The notes: generated from the sequence alone by a model not told the origin. A DNA stretch of 64,000 nucleotides from Eubacterium sp. (GCA_017533915.1 JAFWHX010000003.1:1-64000), one strand, 5' to 3'; positions 25,761-35,866 are shown, counted from the stretch's first letter. A program made the numbers and translations.

Positions 25761-27245
25761 ATGCTCCAGATTCTGATAACTATAATGATTTACGCTGGCG
25801 CTGCGCTGATGGTGTATAACATCTATGGCTTTGCGCAGTACGCCCGGTTCATCAGAAGTATGGAAAGATGGGACAAGAAGGATCAGACTCTGAATATACC
25901 GATCATACTTCTGATATTTTTCCTTGCCGGCTATCTGATCGTAGGTACTTTTGGGAAGCCTGACATAGTAATGGCAGGGATACTTTTCGGTGGAAGTGTT
26001 TTCGTATTTATCATCTACAGATTCATCACTAATATTACAGAACGTATCATCCAGAACGAGCACCTGGAAAATAAACTGAAGGTCGCAGAGGAGGCCAACC
26101 GTACAAAGACGAACTTTCTTGCTACGATGAGCCATGAGATGCGTACGCCCATGAATGTTATTCTGGGCTTGGACGAGCTTGCGCTTAAAGACTCTGATCT
26201 CAAGCCGGAGACACGTGACAGCCTGGAGAAGATAGGCGAGAACGGAAGACATCTTCTCGGCCTGATCAATAATATTCTGACCATAAATGACATGGAAGCC
26301 GGACCGCTGACAGTCAACAAAAAAGAATTCTCGCTTGCGGAAGCGCTTGATCAGGTGAATGTCATAGCAAGGACACTTTGTGAGAAAAAGGGTCTGGGAT
26401 ATGAATTCAGTGCAGATGACGATGCGCCGGGGATATATAACGGTGACGCGACACTGCTTAAGCAGGTCCTCCTGAAGGTCCTGGACAATGCGGTAAAGTT
26501 CACAGACGCTCCGGGAAAGGTAAGTCTTGATGTAAGTACACAGCCCGGCACGGAAAAGAAGAAATATCTTACATTCCGGATCGCAGATACAGGTGTAGGG
26601 ATAGATCCCGAGTTTCTTCCTAAAATGTTCGATGCATTTGCTCAGCAGGATGACTCATTCACAAGCAAATACGGAGGAAGCGGCCTCGGCCTCACGGTGA
26701 CAAAGAGGACTCTCGAGATGATGGGCGGAATTATCACGGCTGAGAGTGAAAAGGGAAAAGGATCTGTTTTTACGATCGAGCTTCCGCTGGAATATATAGA
26801 ACCTGAAGAGGCCTTGGAAGACGGTTCGATAGAGCTTGCAGGAAGAAGGATCCTTGTGGTTGAAGACATAATAGAGAATGCCGAGATCGTCATGGATCTT
26901 CTGGAGCTTGAAGATATGGAGAGTGAGCACGCCGAGAACGGGCAGGTCGCGCTTGAAATGTTCGAGCATGCTCCGGAGGGATATTATGATGCGATCCTCA
27001 TGGACCTCAGGATGCCTGTAATGGATGGGCTGGAGTCGTCCAGGAGGATAAGGGCTCTCGATAGGCCGGATGCGAAAACGATCCCGATCATCGCACTTAC
27101 AGCGAATGCGTTTGACAGTGACGTAAAGGCGACGATAGACGCCGGTATGAATGCGCATTTGGCCAAACCTGCAGACTCAGACCTGCTTTATGAAACTATA
27201 CGTCAGGAGCTGGCAAAATCTGAAAGGCAGGCTGCAAAGCAGTAA
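25761..27245 (+). CDS. Hybrid sensor histidine kinase (TM-HisKA-HATPase-REC)
   Basis: The 494-residue protein has three hydrophobic segments in the first 95 residues, with no large external sensor domain. A HisKA region has the phosphoacceptor His near 126 (ATMSHEMRTPMN). An HATPase domain follows (about 220-345; N box VLDNAVKF, G boxes ADTGVGI and GGSGLGL). A C-terminal receiver has its Asp near 415 (ILMDLRMPVMDG). It opens a cluster with a REC-EAL protein, an Hpt protein and a second hybrid kinase, so it probably signals by phosphorelay. Confidence 0.9.
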   Translation: MLQILITIMIYAGAALMVYNIYGFAQYARFIRSMERWDKKDQTLNIPIILLIFFLAGYLIVGTFGKPDIVMAGILFGGSVFVFIIYRFITNITERIIQNEHLENKLKVAEEANRTKTNFLATMSHEMRTPMNVILGLDELALKDSDLKPETRDSLEKIGENGRHLLGLINNILTINDMEAGPLTVNKKEFSLAEALDQVNVIARTLCEKKGLGYEFSADDDAPGIYNGDATLLKQVLLKVLDNAVKFTDAPGKVSLDVSTQPGTEKKKYLTFRIADTGVGIDPEFLPKMFDAFAQQDDSFTSKYGGSGLGLTVTKRTLEMMGGIITAESEKGKGSVFTIELPLEYIEPEEALEDGSIELAGRRILVVEDIIENAEIVMDLLELEDMESEHAENGQVALEMFEHAPEGYYDAILMDLRMPVMDGLESSRRIRALDRPDAKTIPIIALTANAFDSDVKATIDAGMNAHLAKPADSDLLYETIRQELAKSERQAAKQ

Positions 27246-27331
27246 GAACGATAATAGCTCGAGCTAGGGATGCATTTGTCCTGCTTTGTGCCATTAATAT
27301 AAATAATATACAGAAAGGACCAGGAGAATAA

Positions 27332-29023
27332 ATGATCAAATCCAGGCAGATCCAGCGAAGACAGCTGGTTCTGATAGTAGATGACTATGAGATCAACAGG
27401 GATGCATTAGGAGCGATCCTGGAAGATGACTATGATATCATATGTGCGGAAAACGGAGAAGAAGCTCTGAAACAGATGCAGGATCATTTAAATGATCTTT
27501 CCGTAGTGATGCTCGATCTTATCATGCCGGTAATGAGCGGCTTTGAAGTGCTTGAGACCATGAAGAAAGACGAGCAGCTGAAATCCATTCCAGTGATAGT
27601 ATTGACGGCGGAGAAAGATGCTGAGCTCTCAGCTCTGCAGATGGGGGCTGCCGACTTCATAACCAAGCCGTTCGATCAGCCTGAAGTGATACAGGCCCGA
27701 GTGGGCAGGATCATAGAGCTTTCTGAAGGCCGCCAGCTCATTTCTTCAGCAGAACGCGACCAGCTTACGGGGCTGTACACCAGAAACTTCTTTATTGAGT
27801 ACGCAAACAGGCTGTTCAAATATCATACAGAGATGAAGTTTGACGCAGTTGTCATCAACATAGAAAAGTTCCATACGGTAAATGCCCTGCACGGCCGCGA
27901 CTTTGGAGATGATGTCCTTAAATGTATAGGATCTGCGATAAGCAGCTTCCTGACTGAGACAGACGGCATTGCGTGCCGATTTGAAGCAGACAGCTTTGCG
28001 ATATACTGCGTCAAGCAGCCGGACTACCGTGCATTGCTCGACAGGATCCAGGATGAAGTGAACGGCCTGTCGGAGAAAGTCAGCATACATCTCCGTATGG
28101 GAGTAAAGCCATGGTCAAAAGGCGTGAATCCTCTGCTCCAGTTCGACCAGGCTAGGGCTGCGTGCAATAAGGTCCGCGGCAATTATAAGGATCCGCTCAT
28201 GATCTACGGCACAGAGATGATGGAAAAAGAACTGATGGACCAGCGTCTTTTCAATGATCTGAAGACCGCGGTGGAAAGCTATCAGTTCAAAGTGTACTTC
28301 CAGCCCAAGTACAGCATACAGTGCGACCCTCCGAAACTGTCAAGCGCGGAAGCTCTGATCCGCTGGGTGCACCCGGATCTCGGATTTATAAGTCCAGATG
28401 ATTTCGTTCCCCTTTTCGAAGGAAACGGCGTGATCGGCGTAGTGGACAATTTCGTATGGAATGAGACCGCCAGGCAGGTCAGGGCCTGGAAGGATAAATA
28501 TAACTTCACGCTTCCGGTGTCCGTCAATCTGTCCAGGTCCGATGTGTTAGACCCTGACCTGAAAAACAGGCTGAAAAGGCTTATCGAAGACAATGGACTG
28601 ACATATGACGATATAAAGATAGAGCTTACAGAATCAGCGTACACAGAAGACATGAAAAGAGTTCTGGAAGTGATCCGCGGATTACGGGATATGGGCTTTA
28701 TGATCGAGATGGACGACTTCGGGTCAGGTTATTCGTCGCTGAACATGCTTTCCGAAATGCCGTTCGATGTACTCAAGATGGACATGAAGTTCGTACGCAA
28801 CATAGAGCACAGCGAGACAGACCGGCGGCTCGTCAGGCTCATACTTGATATCGCTAAATGCCTTGATGTGAAAGTGGTAGCAGAAGGAGTGGAGACAGAA
28901 CAGCAGATGCAGTTCCTTCGCGAAAACGGCTGTGATCTTATTCAGGGATACTATTTCTCCAGGCCTCTGCATCCAGATGACTTTGAAAAACTGATCGAGG
29001 AAGAGATATCGATCAAGAGATAG
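27332..29023 (+). CDS. Response regulator with degenerate GGDEF and EAL domains
   Basis: The 563-residue protein has a receiver (1-125, phosphoacceptor Asp in VMLDLIMPVMSG) and a GGDEF-like domain (about 145-300) whose signature is EADSF instead of GGDEF, so it should not make c-di-GMP. The EAL phosphodiesterase domain (about 315-555) keeps its key motifs: AEALIRW near 338, ELTES, MDDFGSGYSS, KMDMKFV and VAEGVET. It probably degrades c-di-GMP under control of receiver phosphorylation. The neighbouring kinases and Hpt protein are the likely inputs. Confidence 0.9.
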   Translation: MIKSRQIQRRQLVLIVDDYEINRDALGAILEDDYDIICAENGEEALKQMQDHLNDLSVVMLDLIMPVMSGFEVLETMKKDEQLKSIPVIVLTAEKDAELSALQMGAADFITKPFDQPEVIQARVGRIIELSEGRQLISSAERDQLTGLYTRNFFIEYANRLFKYHTEMKFDAVVINIEKFHTVNALHGRDFGDDVLKCIGSAISSFLTETDGIACRFEADSFAIYCVKQPDYRALLDRIQDEVNGLSEKVSIHLRMGVKPWSKGVNPLLQFDQARAACNKVRGNYKDPLMIYGTEMMEKELMDQRLFNDLKTAVESYQFKVYFQPKYSIQCDPPKLSSAEALIRWVHPDLGFISPDDFVPLFEGNGVIGVVDNFVWNETARQVRAWKDKYNFTLPVSVNLSRSDVLDPDLKNRLKRLIEDNGLTYDDIKIELTESAYTEDMKRVLEVIRGLRDMGFMIEMDDFGSGYSSLNMLSEMPFDVLKMDMKFVRNIEHSETDRRLVRLILDIAKCLDVKVVAEGVETEQQMQFLRENGCDLIQGYYFSRPLHPDDFEKLIEEEISIKR

Positions 29024-29037
29024 AAAGGAAGTAAAAA

Positions 29038-29412
29038 ATGACGATCCAGGAATTGTATGACGAGATAGACGGAGACTATGATCAGGTGATTCGCGTCCTC
29101 CGCATGGACAAACTGGTGGATAAGCATATCAGGAAGTTCACAAAGAACAATGTGGTTGAGAATCTCCTGGAAGCAGGCGAGACTCTCGATCCTACGCAGA
29201 TGTTCGAGACGGCGCACGCCCTTAAGGGAGTCTGTGGAAATCTCGGCCTCAAGGGGCTGTATGATCTTGCTTCGGAGCTTTCAGATGAGTTCAGGCCGGG
29301 GAACGAAAGACAGCGTACTGACGATGAAGTGAAGGCCGTGCTGGATAAGGTCAGAGCGCTCTATGAGAAGACCGCGGCAGGGATCGCTGCATATGAGGAG
29401 TCAAATCAGTAG
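29038..29412 (+). CDS. Hpt-domain phosphotransfer protein
   Basis: The 124-residue helical protein has the Hpt phosphoacceptor motif AHALKGVCGNLGL (His near 61). It lies 14 bases after the REC-EAL gene. A free Hpt beside hybrid kinases points to a His-Asp-His-Asp relay ending at the phosphodiesterase receiver. The RBS is GAAAGGAAG. Confidence 0.88.
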   Translation: MTIQELYDEIDGDYDQVIRVLRMDKLVDKHIRKFTKNNVVENLLEAGETLDPTQMFETAHALKGVCGNLGLKGLYDLASELSDEFRPGNERQRTDDEVKAVLDKVRALYEKTAAGIAAYEESNQ

Positions 29413-29509
29413 AGCATGGCAGGTCATCTGCAGGCAGGATGATACAGCGCCGGCTGAACGATCAGCAGAGCGGCTGCAGTTCTCTGTCTGTATGTGAGGT
29501 GAGGCATAA

Positions 29510-32500
29510 ATGAACATCGACAACAAAACTAAAAATGAAAGTCGCAGCATTGCGTATCTGACTTCATTTGGAGCCTGGGCGCTCGCATTCGGCTGCGCAG
29601 TGGGCTGGGGCGCATTCATGATGCCGGGGAATACCTTCCTCCCGCTTGCAGGTCCAATAGGAACTTACATCGGGATGATGCTCGGAGCTATGGTCATGGC
29701 AGTGCTCGCGGCCAATTTCCACTATCTGATGAACCGTTTTCCAGATGAAGGCGGTACTTATACATATACCAAGAAGTGTCTGGGATATGACCATGGGCTT
29801 CTAAGCGCGTGGTTTCTGCTGCTGACTTATATAGCCGTAGCATGGGCGAACGCATCGGCCATACCGCTTGTAGCAAGGACTCTCCTCGGCAGCACATTCC
29901 AGTTCGGATTCCACTATCAGATCGCCGGTTTTGATGTGTATGGCGGAGAGGTAATGCTCGCTGTGCTGGCGCTTGTGATCTCAGCAGTGATCTGCCTCAG
30001 GAGAAAGGCAGCAGAGATCACGCAGATCGCCGCGGCGGTCCTGCTGTTTGGAGGTATAGTCACATGCCTTGTCGTCGCCATGACGCATACAGGATCGTCA
30101 AAATCGTTTGTGCCGGCATTCTCGCCTGACCATACGCCGATAGTAGGCGTATTTACGATTTTCGCGCTTGCACCGTGGGCTTTCGTCGGATTTGAATCGA
30201 TAACGCACTCTGCGGCAGAAGCAAAATTCAATCTGAAGCGGAGTTTCGGCATAATGCTTGTGGCTCTGATAACAGCCTGCTTCGCATATTCATTCCTGGC
30301 GCTGCTTGCCGTAACAGCACGTCCTGAAGGATGTAACAACTGGGTGGATTATATCCATAATCTCGGCTCTTACGAGGGGATACAGTCAGCGCCGACGTTC
30401 AATGCTGCATACAGCGCACTGGGAGATACCGGGGCTCTGATCCTTGGTGTCGCCGCACTCTGCGGGATGCTTACAGGACTTCTCGGGAACTTTATAGCAC
30501 TTTCACGCCTGTTGTACGCCCTGGCAGATGACGGTATGATCTCAGACCGTATAGCGGTCAGGAACCGCGATCTGGTCCCGGTTAAAGCGATCTGGTTCAT
30601 ATTGTGCGTTTCTTTGATCTTCCCGTTCCTTGGACGTACAGCTATAAGCTGGATAGTCGACGTGACCACAGTTGGAGCTACTATCGCGTATGCGTTCGCA
30701 TCCGCGTCAGCTTGGAAATCAGCCAAAGAAGAGAACAACGGGCTGTTTATGGGTACAGGAATTGCCGGAGTCGTCGTCTCCCTTATGTTTGCTGTGGTAT
30801 TCCTGGTGCCGAACATCACTTCGGTGCAGACCCTTTCAACAGAATCATATCTGATCCTCGCGACATGGGGGATACTTGGATTCGTGGCGTACCGATACAT
30901 ACTGATGAATCATGACAAAGACAAACTTCTCGGAAGATCGACTATAGCGTGGATCGTGCTGCTCGGACTTATCATATTCACATCCAGCGTGTGGATGCTT
31001 CAGTCGACGGATGCTGTCATAGCAAGGACACTGGAAGAGTTTGAAATGCATTATGCCGAGGACTTTGCCGCGTCAGGGACAGCCAGGCCAATGTATGAAT
31101 ATCTGCTTGAGACTCTCCAGACCATAGATAAGACACTGGCGGTAAGCGTGCTGATACAGGTAGGGCTGATAGTGACCAGCCTTATGATATTGTTCAATAT
31201 CTATTCGATCACACAGAAACGTGAACGCCAGACCGAGATCGAAAAGGCGCTCGCAGAAGATGCGAGCAAAGCCAAGACGAGCTTCCTTTCCAATATGAGC
31301 CATGAGATCAGGACGCCGATGAACGCGATCATCGGACTGGACTCGATCGCTCTCAGGAATCCGAATATTCCACAGCAGACAAGAGAACAGCTGGAAAAGA
31401 TAGGCGCAAGCGCCAAGCATCTCCTTGGACTCATAAACGACATTCTGGACATGAGCAGGATCGAGTCGGGAAGAATGGTGCTGAAAGACGAAGAGTTCTC
31501 AATGAGAGAGCTGCTTGACCAGGTGAACATAATAATAAACGGGCAGTGCCAGGATAAAGGACTTCATTATGAGTGCAATATAGTCGGCCGTGTAAGAGAT
31601 TATTACTACGGCGATAATATGAAGCTCAAGCAGGTCATTATCAATATCCTCGGAAACTCAGTGAAATTCACTGAAGTCCCGGGACAGGTAACACTTACGG
31701 TCCAGGAGATAGCTGAAGAAGACGGCATGTGCACGCTAAGCTTTGCAATGAAAGACACCGGTGTTGGAATGGATGAAGAGTTCATACCAAAGATCTTCGA
31801 TGCTTTCTCACAGGAGGATGCGACCGCTACGAACAGATACGGCGGAAGCGGACTCGGCATGGCCATCACCAAGAATTTCGTTGCGATGATGAACGGAGAC
31901 ATCGACGTCAAGAGTAAGAAGGGCGTCGGATCGACGTTCACGGTAACAGTCTCTCTGAGGCCATCTGACCGTACATTCAGGAAAGAAGAAAGCATCCGCC
32001 TTCCTGAAGGATTCAGGATCGCGATGGTGGACGACGATGAAGTATCATGTGATCATGGAAGCATGGTACTCAAGGATATCGGGGTTTCCTGCGATAAATT
32101 CAATGATCCTGAAGAGGCTCTCAGCCGCATACGTGAAGCGCATGAAAGCGGGAACGACTACGATCTTGTCCTTACTGACTTTAAGATGCCTGGCATGAAC
32201 GGATTAGAGCTCACAAAGAGGATCAGAGAATTTGATGACGGAAAGACAGCAGTCATCATGCTTACCGGATACAACTGGGATATTATCGAAGACGAAGCTG
32301 AAATGGAAGGTGTAGACGGCATAATCGCCAAGCCGCTCTTCCCGGACAGCCTGCTGAGAGAGATACATACTGTCCTGATGAGACGGGCAGGTGAAGAGCC
32401 GGCTCAGGAGGAACAGCCGGAAGAAGTCGAAAGGAACATTGCAGGACGCCGTGTACTCATGGCGGAAGACGTGCAGCAGAACGCCGAGATCCTGGAAGAC

Positions 32501-32830
32501 CTGCTCGATCTGGAAGATGTTTCAACAGAGCATGCTCTTAATGGGCAGATCGCTGTAGAAATGTTCTCCAGCCATCCGGCCGGATATTACGACGCTATAC
32601 TCATGGATGTCAGGATGCCTGTCATGGATGGACTCACAGCGGCGCAGGAGATCCGTGCGCTGAGCCGTCCTGACGCAAAAGATATACCTATTATCGCCAT
32701 GACAGCAAACGTCTTTGATGAAGATGTGGAAAAGTCAAAGCAGGCCGGAATGAACGCGCATCTTGCGAAGCCGATAGAGCCTGAGAAACTGTACGACACT
32801 TTATCGAAACTTATAGCGGAACAGGCCTGA
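29510..32830 (+). CDS. Amino-acid permease/hybrid histidine kinase fusion with two receivers
   Basis: The 1106-residue protein fuses an APC-superfamily permease-like region (about 1-480, twelve hydrophobic segments; GWGAFMMPGNTFLPLAGPIG near the N terminus) to more membrane helices (about 480-565). A HisKA domain follows (His near 597, NMSHEIRTPMN), then an HATPase (NILGNSVKF, GGSGLGM). It ends in two receivers with Asp near 889 (LTDFKMPG) and 1031 (LMDVRMPV). The permease part may sense or carry an amino acid and gate the kinase, as proposed for the SSS-type transporter kinase CbrA. The last receiver is very like that of the kinase at 25761. Confidence 0.88.
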   Translation: MNIDNKTKNESRSIAYLTSFGAWALAFGCAVGWGAFMMPGNTFLPLAGPIGTYIGMMLGAMVMAVLAANFHYLMNRFPDEGGTYTYTKKCLGYDHGLLSAWFLLLTYIAVAWANASAIPLVARTLLGSTFQFGFHYQIAGFDVYGGEVMLAVLALVISAVICLRRKAAEITQIAAAVLLFGGIVTCLVVAMTHTGSSKSFVPAFSPDHTPIVGVFTIFALAPWAFVGFESITHSAAEAKFNLKRSFGIMLVALITACFAYSFLALLAVTARPEGCNNWVDYIHNLGSYEGIQSAPTFNAAYSALGDTGALILGVAALCGMLTGLLGNFIALSRLLYALADDGMISDRIAVRNRDLVPVKAIWFILCVSLIFPFLGRTAISWIVDVTTVGATIAYAFASASAWKSAKEENNGLFMGTGIAGVVVSLMFAVVFLVPNITSVQTLSTESYLILATWGILGFVAYRYILMNHDKDKLLGRSTIAWIVLLGLIIFTSSVWMLQSTDAVIARTLEEFEMHYAEDFAASGTARPMYEYLLETLQTIDKTLAVSVLIQVGLIVTSLMILFNIYSITQKRERQTEIEKALAEDASKAKTSFLSNMSHEIRTPMNAIIGLDSIALRNPNIPQQTREQLEKIGASAKHLLGLINDILDMSRIESGRMVLKDEEFSMRELLDQVNIIINGQCQDKGLHYECNIVGRVRDYYYGDNMKLKQVIINILGNSVKFTEVPGQVTLTVQEIAEEDGMCTLSFAMKDTGVGMDEEFIPKIFDAFSQEDATATNRYGGSGLGMAITKNFVAMMNGDIDVKSKKGVGSTFTVTVSLRPSDRTFRKEESIRLPEGFRIAMVDDDEVSCDHGSMVLKDIGVSCDKFNDPEEALSRIREAHESGNDYDLVLTDFKMPGMNGLELTKRIREFDDGKTAVIMLTGYNWDIIEDEAEMEGVDGIIAKPLFPDSLLREIHTVLMRRAGEEPAQEEQPEEVERNIAGRRVLMAEDVQQNAEILEDLLDLEDVSTEHALNGQIAVEMFSSHPAGYYDAILMDVRMPVMDGLTAAQEIRALSRPDAKDIPIIAMTANVFDEDVEKSKQAGMNAHLAKPIEPEKLYDTLSKLIAEQA

Positions 32831-32959
32831 TAGAGGGCAGATGCCGCTTAATAGCGGGACAGATGCTGCTGAAAAATATAGTAGCGTCTGGCACGAAGAT
32901 GTGATATTATAGTAAAGTCAGCCGACGGAAAGAAGTTTCCAGAAACGGCTGACAGATCC

Positions 32960-33032
32960 GGTCTGCTAGCTCAGCTGGGAGAGCACCTGGGTCACAACCA
33001 GGTTGTCGTGGGTTCGAGCCCCGCGCAGACCA
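32960..33032 (+). tRNA. tRNA-Val(CAC)
   Basis: The 73-nt cloverleaf has a GGTCTGC/GCAGACC acceptor, anticodon loop GTCACAA (CAC) and T loop TTCGAGC. CCA is encoded (33033-33035). Confidence 0.92.
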
Positions 33033-33035
33033 CCA

Positions 33036-33066
33036 GAAAAGACAGCCCATATGGCTGTCTTTTTCT
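33036..33066. terminator. Bidirectional terminator between tRNA-Val and the flavin reductase gene
   Basis: The stem AGAAAAGACAGCC / GGCTGTCTTTTTCT serves both convergent transcripts. Confidence 0.85.
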
Positions 33067-33712
33067 ATTTCCGTTTTTTCTTCTTTGCAGGCTTCTTTAC
33101 AGAAAAACCGAATTTCCCCAGGGTCTTTCCAAGCGACAGGTATTTTCCGTGCGAATAGACTGTGAGTCCTGTCTGGTTCATCTGGAATTTTCCACTTTCA
33201 TCTATATATGCGCTGTCGACAGTGACTCCTGTAACCTCTGCTATGAACATGTCGTGGCTCCCCAGCGGGATCATGTTCCGGACCTTACATTCGATACTGA
33301 CCGGTGATTCCTCGATCGAAGGGCATCCGACTGTATGTGATTCAGAAGGTGTGAGCCCGGTCTCGCTGAACTTATCCACATCACGGCCGCTCTTTACTCC
33401 GCAGTAGTCACATGCCTTCAGGAGCCTGTCTGTCGTCAGATTGATGACAAATTCGCCGGAGGTTTTGATGATGTCGTATGAATATCGCTCAGGCCTGACG
33501 GAGATCGAGACCATCGGCGGGTCCGAGCAGATCGTACCGGTCCATGCGATCGTTATGATGTTCGGTTTCTCCATAGTGCCGCAGCTTACCATCACGGCGG
33601 GGATCGGGTACAGGAAATTACCTGGCTTATCGAACAGAACCTTACTGCCCTGTTTTCTGTCTGACAGGTCGTTCATCTTTCCCGGCTTTTTTACCGGAGC
33701 CTTCTCACTCAT
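33065..33712 (-). CDS. Flavin reductase-like FMN-binding protein
   Basis: A 215-residue protein starts at 33712 behind GGAGGAAC. The core (about 25-190) follows the flavin reductase-like split-barrel pattern: PIPAVMVSCGTMEKPNIIT, WTGTICSDPPMVSISVRP, SGEFVINLTTD and a CDYCGVKSGRDVDKF segment. It probably binds FMN; the partner or substrate is unknown. The lysine-rich C-terminal tail (KKPAKKKKRK) is an oddity. Confidence 0.85.
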   Translation of the reverse strand: MSEKAPVKKPGKMNDLSDRKQGSKVLFDKPGNFLYPIPAVMVSCGTMEKPNIITIAWTGTICSDPPMVSISVRPERYSYDIIKTSGEFVINLTTDRLLKACDYCGVKSGRDVDKFSETGLTPSESHTVGCPSIEESPVSIECKVRNMIPLGSHDMFIAEVTGVTVDSAYIDESGKFQMNQTGLTVYSHGKYLSLGKTLGKFGFSVKKPAKKKKRK

Positions 33713-33902
33713 TACTGTTCCTCCTGGATCCGCGGCAGCTTTGCTTTTCCGGGTAAAGCGCGCATTTGCCCTGTTGATTTTTGACGTCGTCAAAGCCATT
33801 ATACACCACAGGATCCAATTTCTTAAGAACAATAAAATACAATCCGTTTATGGTAAACCTTGTAGGTGGTGTTCATCACACATTTATACTATATATTGTG
33901 TC

Positions 33903-34084
33903 CTTAAGAGATATTAAGAATTTAAAGCCCCATATCTTTAGATATCTTAAGATTTGAAAGTAGTGGTTCGACTGTATATAGTATAACTATATGTAGTAGA
34001 GGAGGCTTTGATTACATACCCAAAAATAAAGGATCTTTAAGATTTCTGTTGATTCCTTAAGATTTCCTTAATAAAATTAAGACT
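33903..34084 (+). promoter_or_regulatory. Cluster of TTAAGA-type repeats upstream of the NlpC/P60-like gene
   Basis: Six copies of (C/T)TTAAGA, most followed by TT, occur at about 33903, 33913, 33946, 34036, 34057 and 34077. A palindromic AT-rich patch with a -10-like element (TATAGTATAACTATA, 33976-33990) lies among them. This 389-base gap (33713-34101) has no other gene. The clustering suggests operator sites. Confidence 0.45.
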
Positions 34085-34101
34085 GTAAAAAGGAGATCGA
34101 T

Positions 34102-35682
34102 ATGGGTATGAGATTGAATATGGTGAACGGCAGGGCAGTCCGTTGTGCGGCGGCAGTCCTTGCAGCAATAGTAACATTAGCTTGCATCGGCGTAACCAAT
34201 GTGTATGCCGATGCTGTTAGCGCGGCTGAAATGCAGCAGGAGATAGCGCAGCAGGAAGCCGAGGAACAGCAGACAGCAGCTCAGAAAGAAGCTGATGAAC
34301 AGGCGGCGCAGGCGCAGGTAGATGAGCAGATCGCAGCCGAGACTTCAGTTCCCGGCAAAGCTACATATCTCAGAGCAACGACGTCTACATCTGTAAAAGG
34401 GATCTCATCAGCAGATCAGAAGAAAGGCCTCCGCTACGTATCTCTTAAGTGGACGAAAGCAAAGAACGCTACACATTATGAAGTGTACTGGTCGCTCGAG
34501 AGAAAAGGTGAATACCAGCTCGTGGAAGGCAGCGTAGAGACAGCGTCCAAAAAGAAGATGCTCTTTAAGAACGATAAGGAAGTCTTCCTGAAAGTCCGCG
34601 CTTACAACGGCGACACTCCGGGCAAGCTCTCTGAGTCAGTCGTCATCTGGCCTGGCTACGGCGACGCAGTCAACGCGACAAAGATCGAATGGGCCAAGAC
34701 AGTGAACGTGATCTACACAGGCCAGTCTGAAACATTCAAAGTAAACAGCACTGCGTCGATGCTGAAGACCTACAAGATCAAGTGGACGTCATCAGACGAG
34801 ACTATCGCAAAGGTCAGCTCATCAGGCAAGGTCACAGCTCTTGCGGAAGGTACCGTAACGATCACTGCCAGATCACACGCAGGCTACAAGATCAAGCACG
34901 AAGTCACGATCCAGACGATCAAGCCCTGCGAAGTACCGAACGTTGTAGGAATATCGGTATCCGAGGCGAAGAAGGCGATCAAAGCCGCCGGCTTCAAGGC
35001 TTCCGTGAAGCGCCAGTTCATCAAGAAGAAGGATATGAACAAAAAGTATCCGGGCGTCAAGATGGGCCAGGTAATGAAGCAGAACAAGAAAAAAGGCACT
35101 ACACTTTCCAAAGGATCAACCATTACTATCACATACGGCGACGAGATCTATGACTGTGGAGTAGGCGTCGAGGCGATGGTACAGTGGGCAGAGGCAGTAG
35201 CTGCCGACAACTCATACGGATACAGCATGGGCGTATACACAGGGCGCGGACTTGACAGACTTTGCCCATATACGAACAGCGGTGCATCTAAGGACTACGA
35301 CTGCGCGACATTCGTAAACGCCGCCCTCGCATTCAGCGGCATGGGAGACGACTTCATGAAGGCGACGGTAAAGCCGTCACCGGTAGTCCGCGGCGTAAGA
35401 GACCGTATGAAACAGAATGGATGGAAGAAAGTCACGGTCAAATACAAGAAGAACGGCAAGACATATTACAGAAAGCCGACCGTAAAAGAACTTAAGCGCG
35501 GCGACGTACTCGTCAACACAGCGTGCCATATCCAGATGCATGTAGGAAACGGATACGACGTCGGAGCACACAACAACTATGATGGAAAGACAGGAGATTC
35601 AAGCGGACGCGAAGTAAGCGTGAACTACTCCTGGACCGGATATGCAGAGGTTTACCGCTATTACGGAAAGATCGGCAAATGA
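34102..35682 (+). CDS. Secreted Fn3/Big2/PASTA/NlpC-P60-like cell-wall hydrolase
   Basis: The 526-residue protein has a signal peptide (about 1-37) and a Glu/Gln/Ala-rich coiled segment (38-80). An Fn3 module (about 85-190), a Big_2 Ig-like domain (about 195-272) and a PASTA domain (VPNVVGISVSEAKKAIKAAG, about 275-350) come next. The C-terminal papain-like amidase/peptidase domain has its catalytic Cys in YDCATFVNAAL and His in HIQMHVGNG. It probably cuts peptidoglycan outside the cell. Six TTAAGA repeats precede it. Confidence 0.85.
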   Translation: MGMRLNMVNGRAVRCAAAVLAAIVTLACIGVTNVYADAVSAAEMQQEIAQQEAEEQQTAAQKEADEQAAQAQVDEQIAAETSVPGKATYLRATTSTSVKGISSADQKKGLRYVSLKWTKAKNATHYEVYWSLERKGEYQLVEGSVETASKKKMLFKNDKEVFLKVRAYNGDTPGKLSESVVIWPGYGDAVNATKIEWAKTVNVIYTGQSETFKVNSTASMLKTYKIKWTSSDETIAKVSSSGKVTALAEGTVTITARSHAGYKIKHEVTIQTIKPCEVPNVVGISVSEAKKAIKAAGFKASVKRQFIKKKDMNKKYPGVKMGQVMKQNKKKGTTLSKGSTITITYGDEIYDCGVGVEAMVQWAEAVAADNSYGYSMGVYTGRGLDRLCPYTNSGASKDYDCATFVNAALAFSGMGDDFMKATVKPSPVVRGVRDRMKQNGWKKVTVKYKKNGKTYYRKPTVKELKRGDVLVNTACHIQMHVGNGYDVGAHNNYDGKTGDSSGREVSVNYSWTGYAEVYRYYGKIGK

Positions 35683-35811
35683 TCTGCAGGCCTGAAATAA
35701 GGCACGGAACATAAAAACAGCAAACAACTTAATACAGGCGTAATCGTTTCCACGCTGCAGTGACTGCGAACAGCACATAAGCAGTTATACAGCAGCGCGG
35801 ACAAGCCCCCC

Positions 35812-35866
35812 GGCCGCAGCTCTCTCATACCCAAAACCCCCTTTAGAGCCGCGGCCCTTTTTTTAT
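35812..35866 (+). terminator. Terminator
   Basis: The stem GGCCGCAGCTCT (35812-35823) / AGAGCCGCGGCC (35845-35856) is followed by a run of seven T. Confidence 0.8.
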
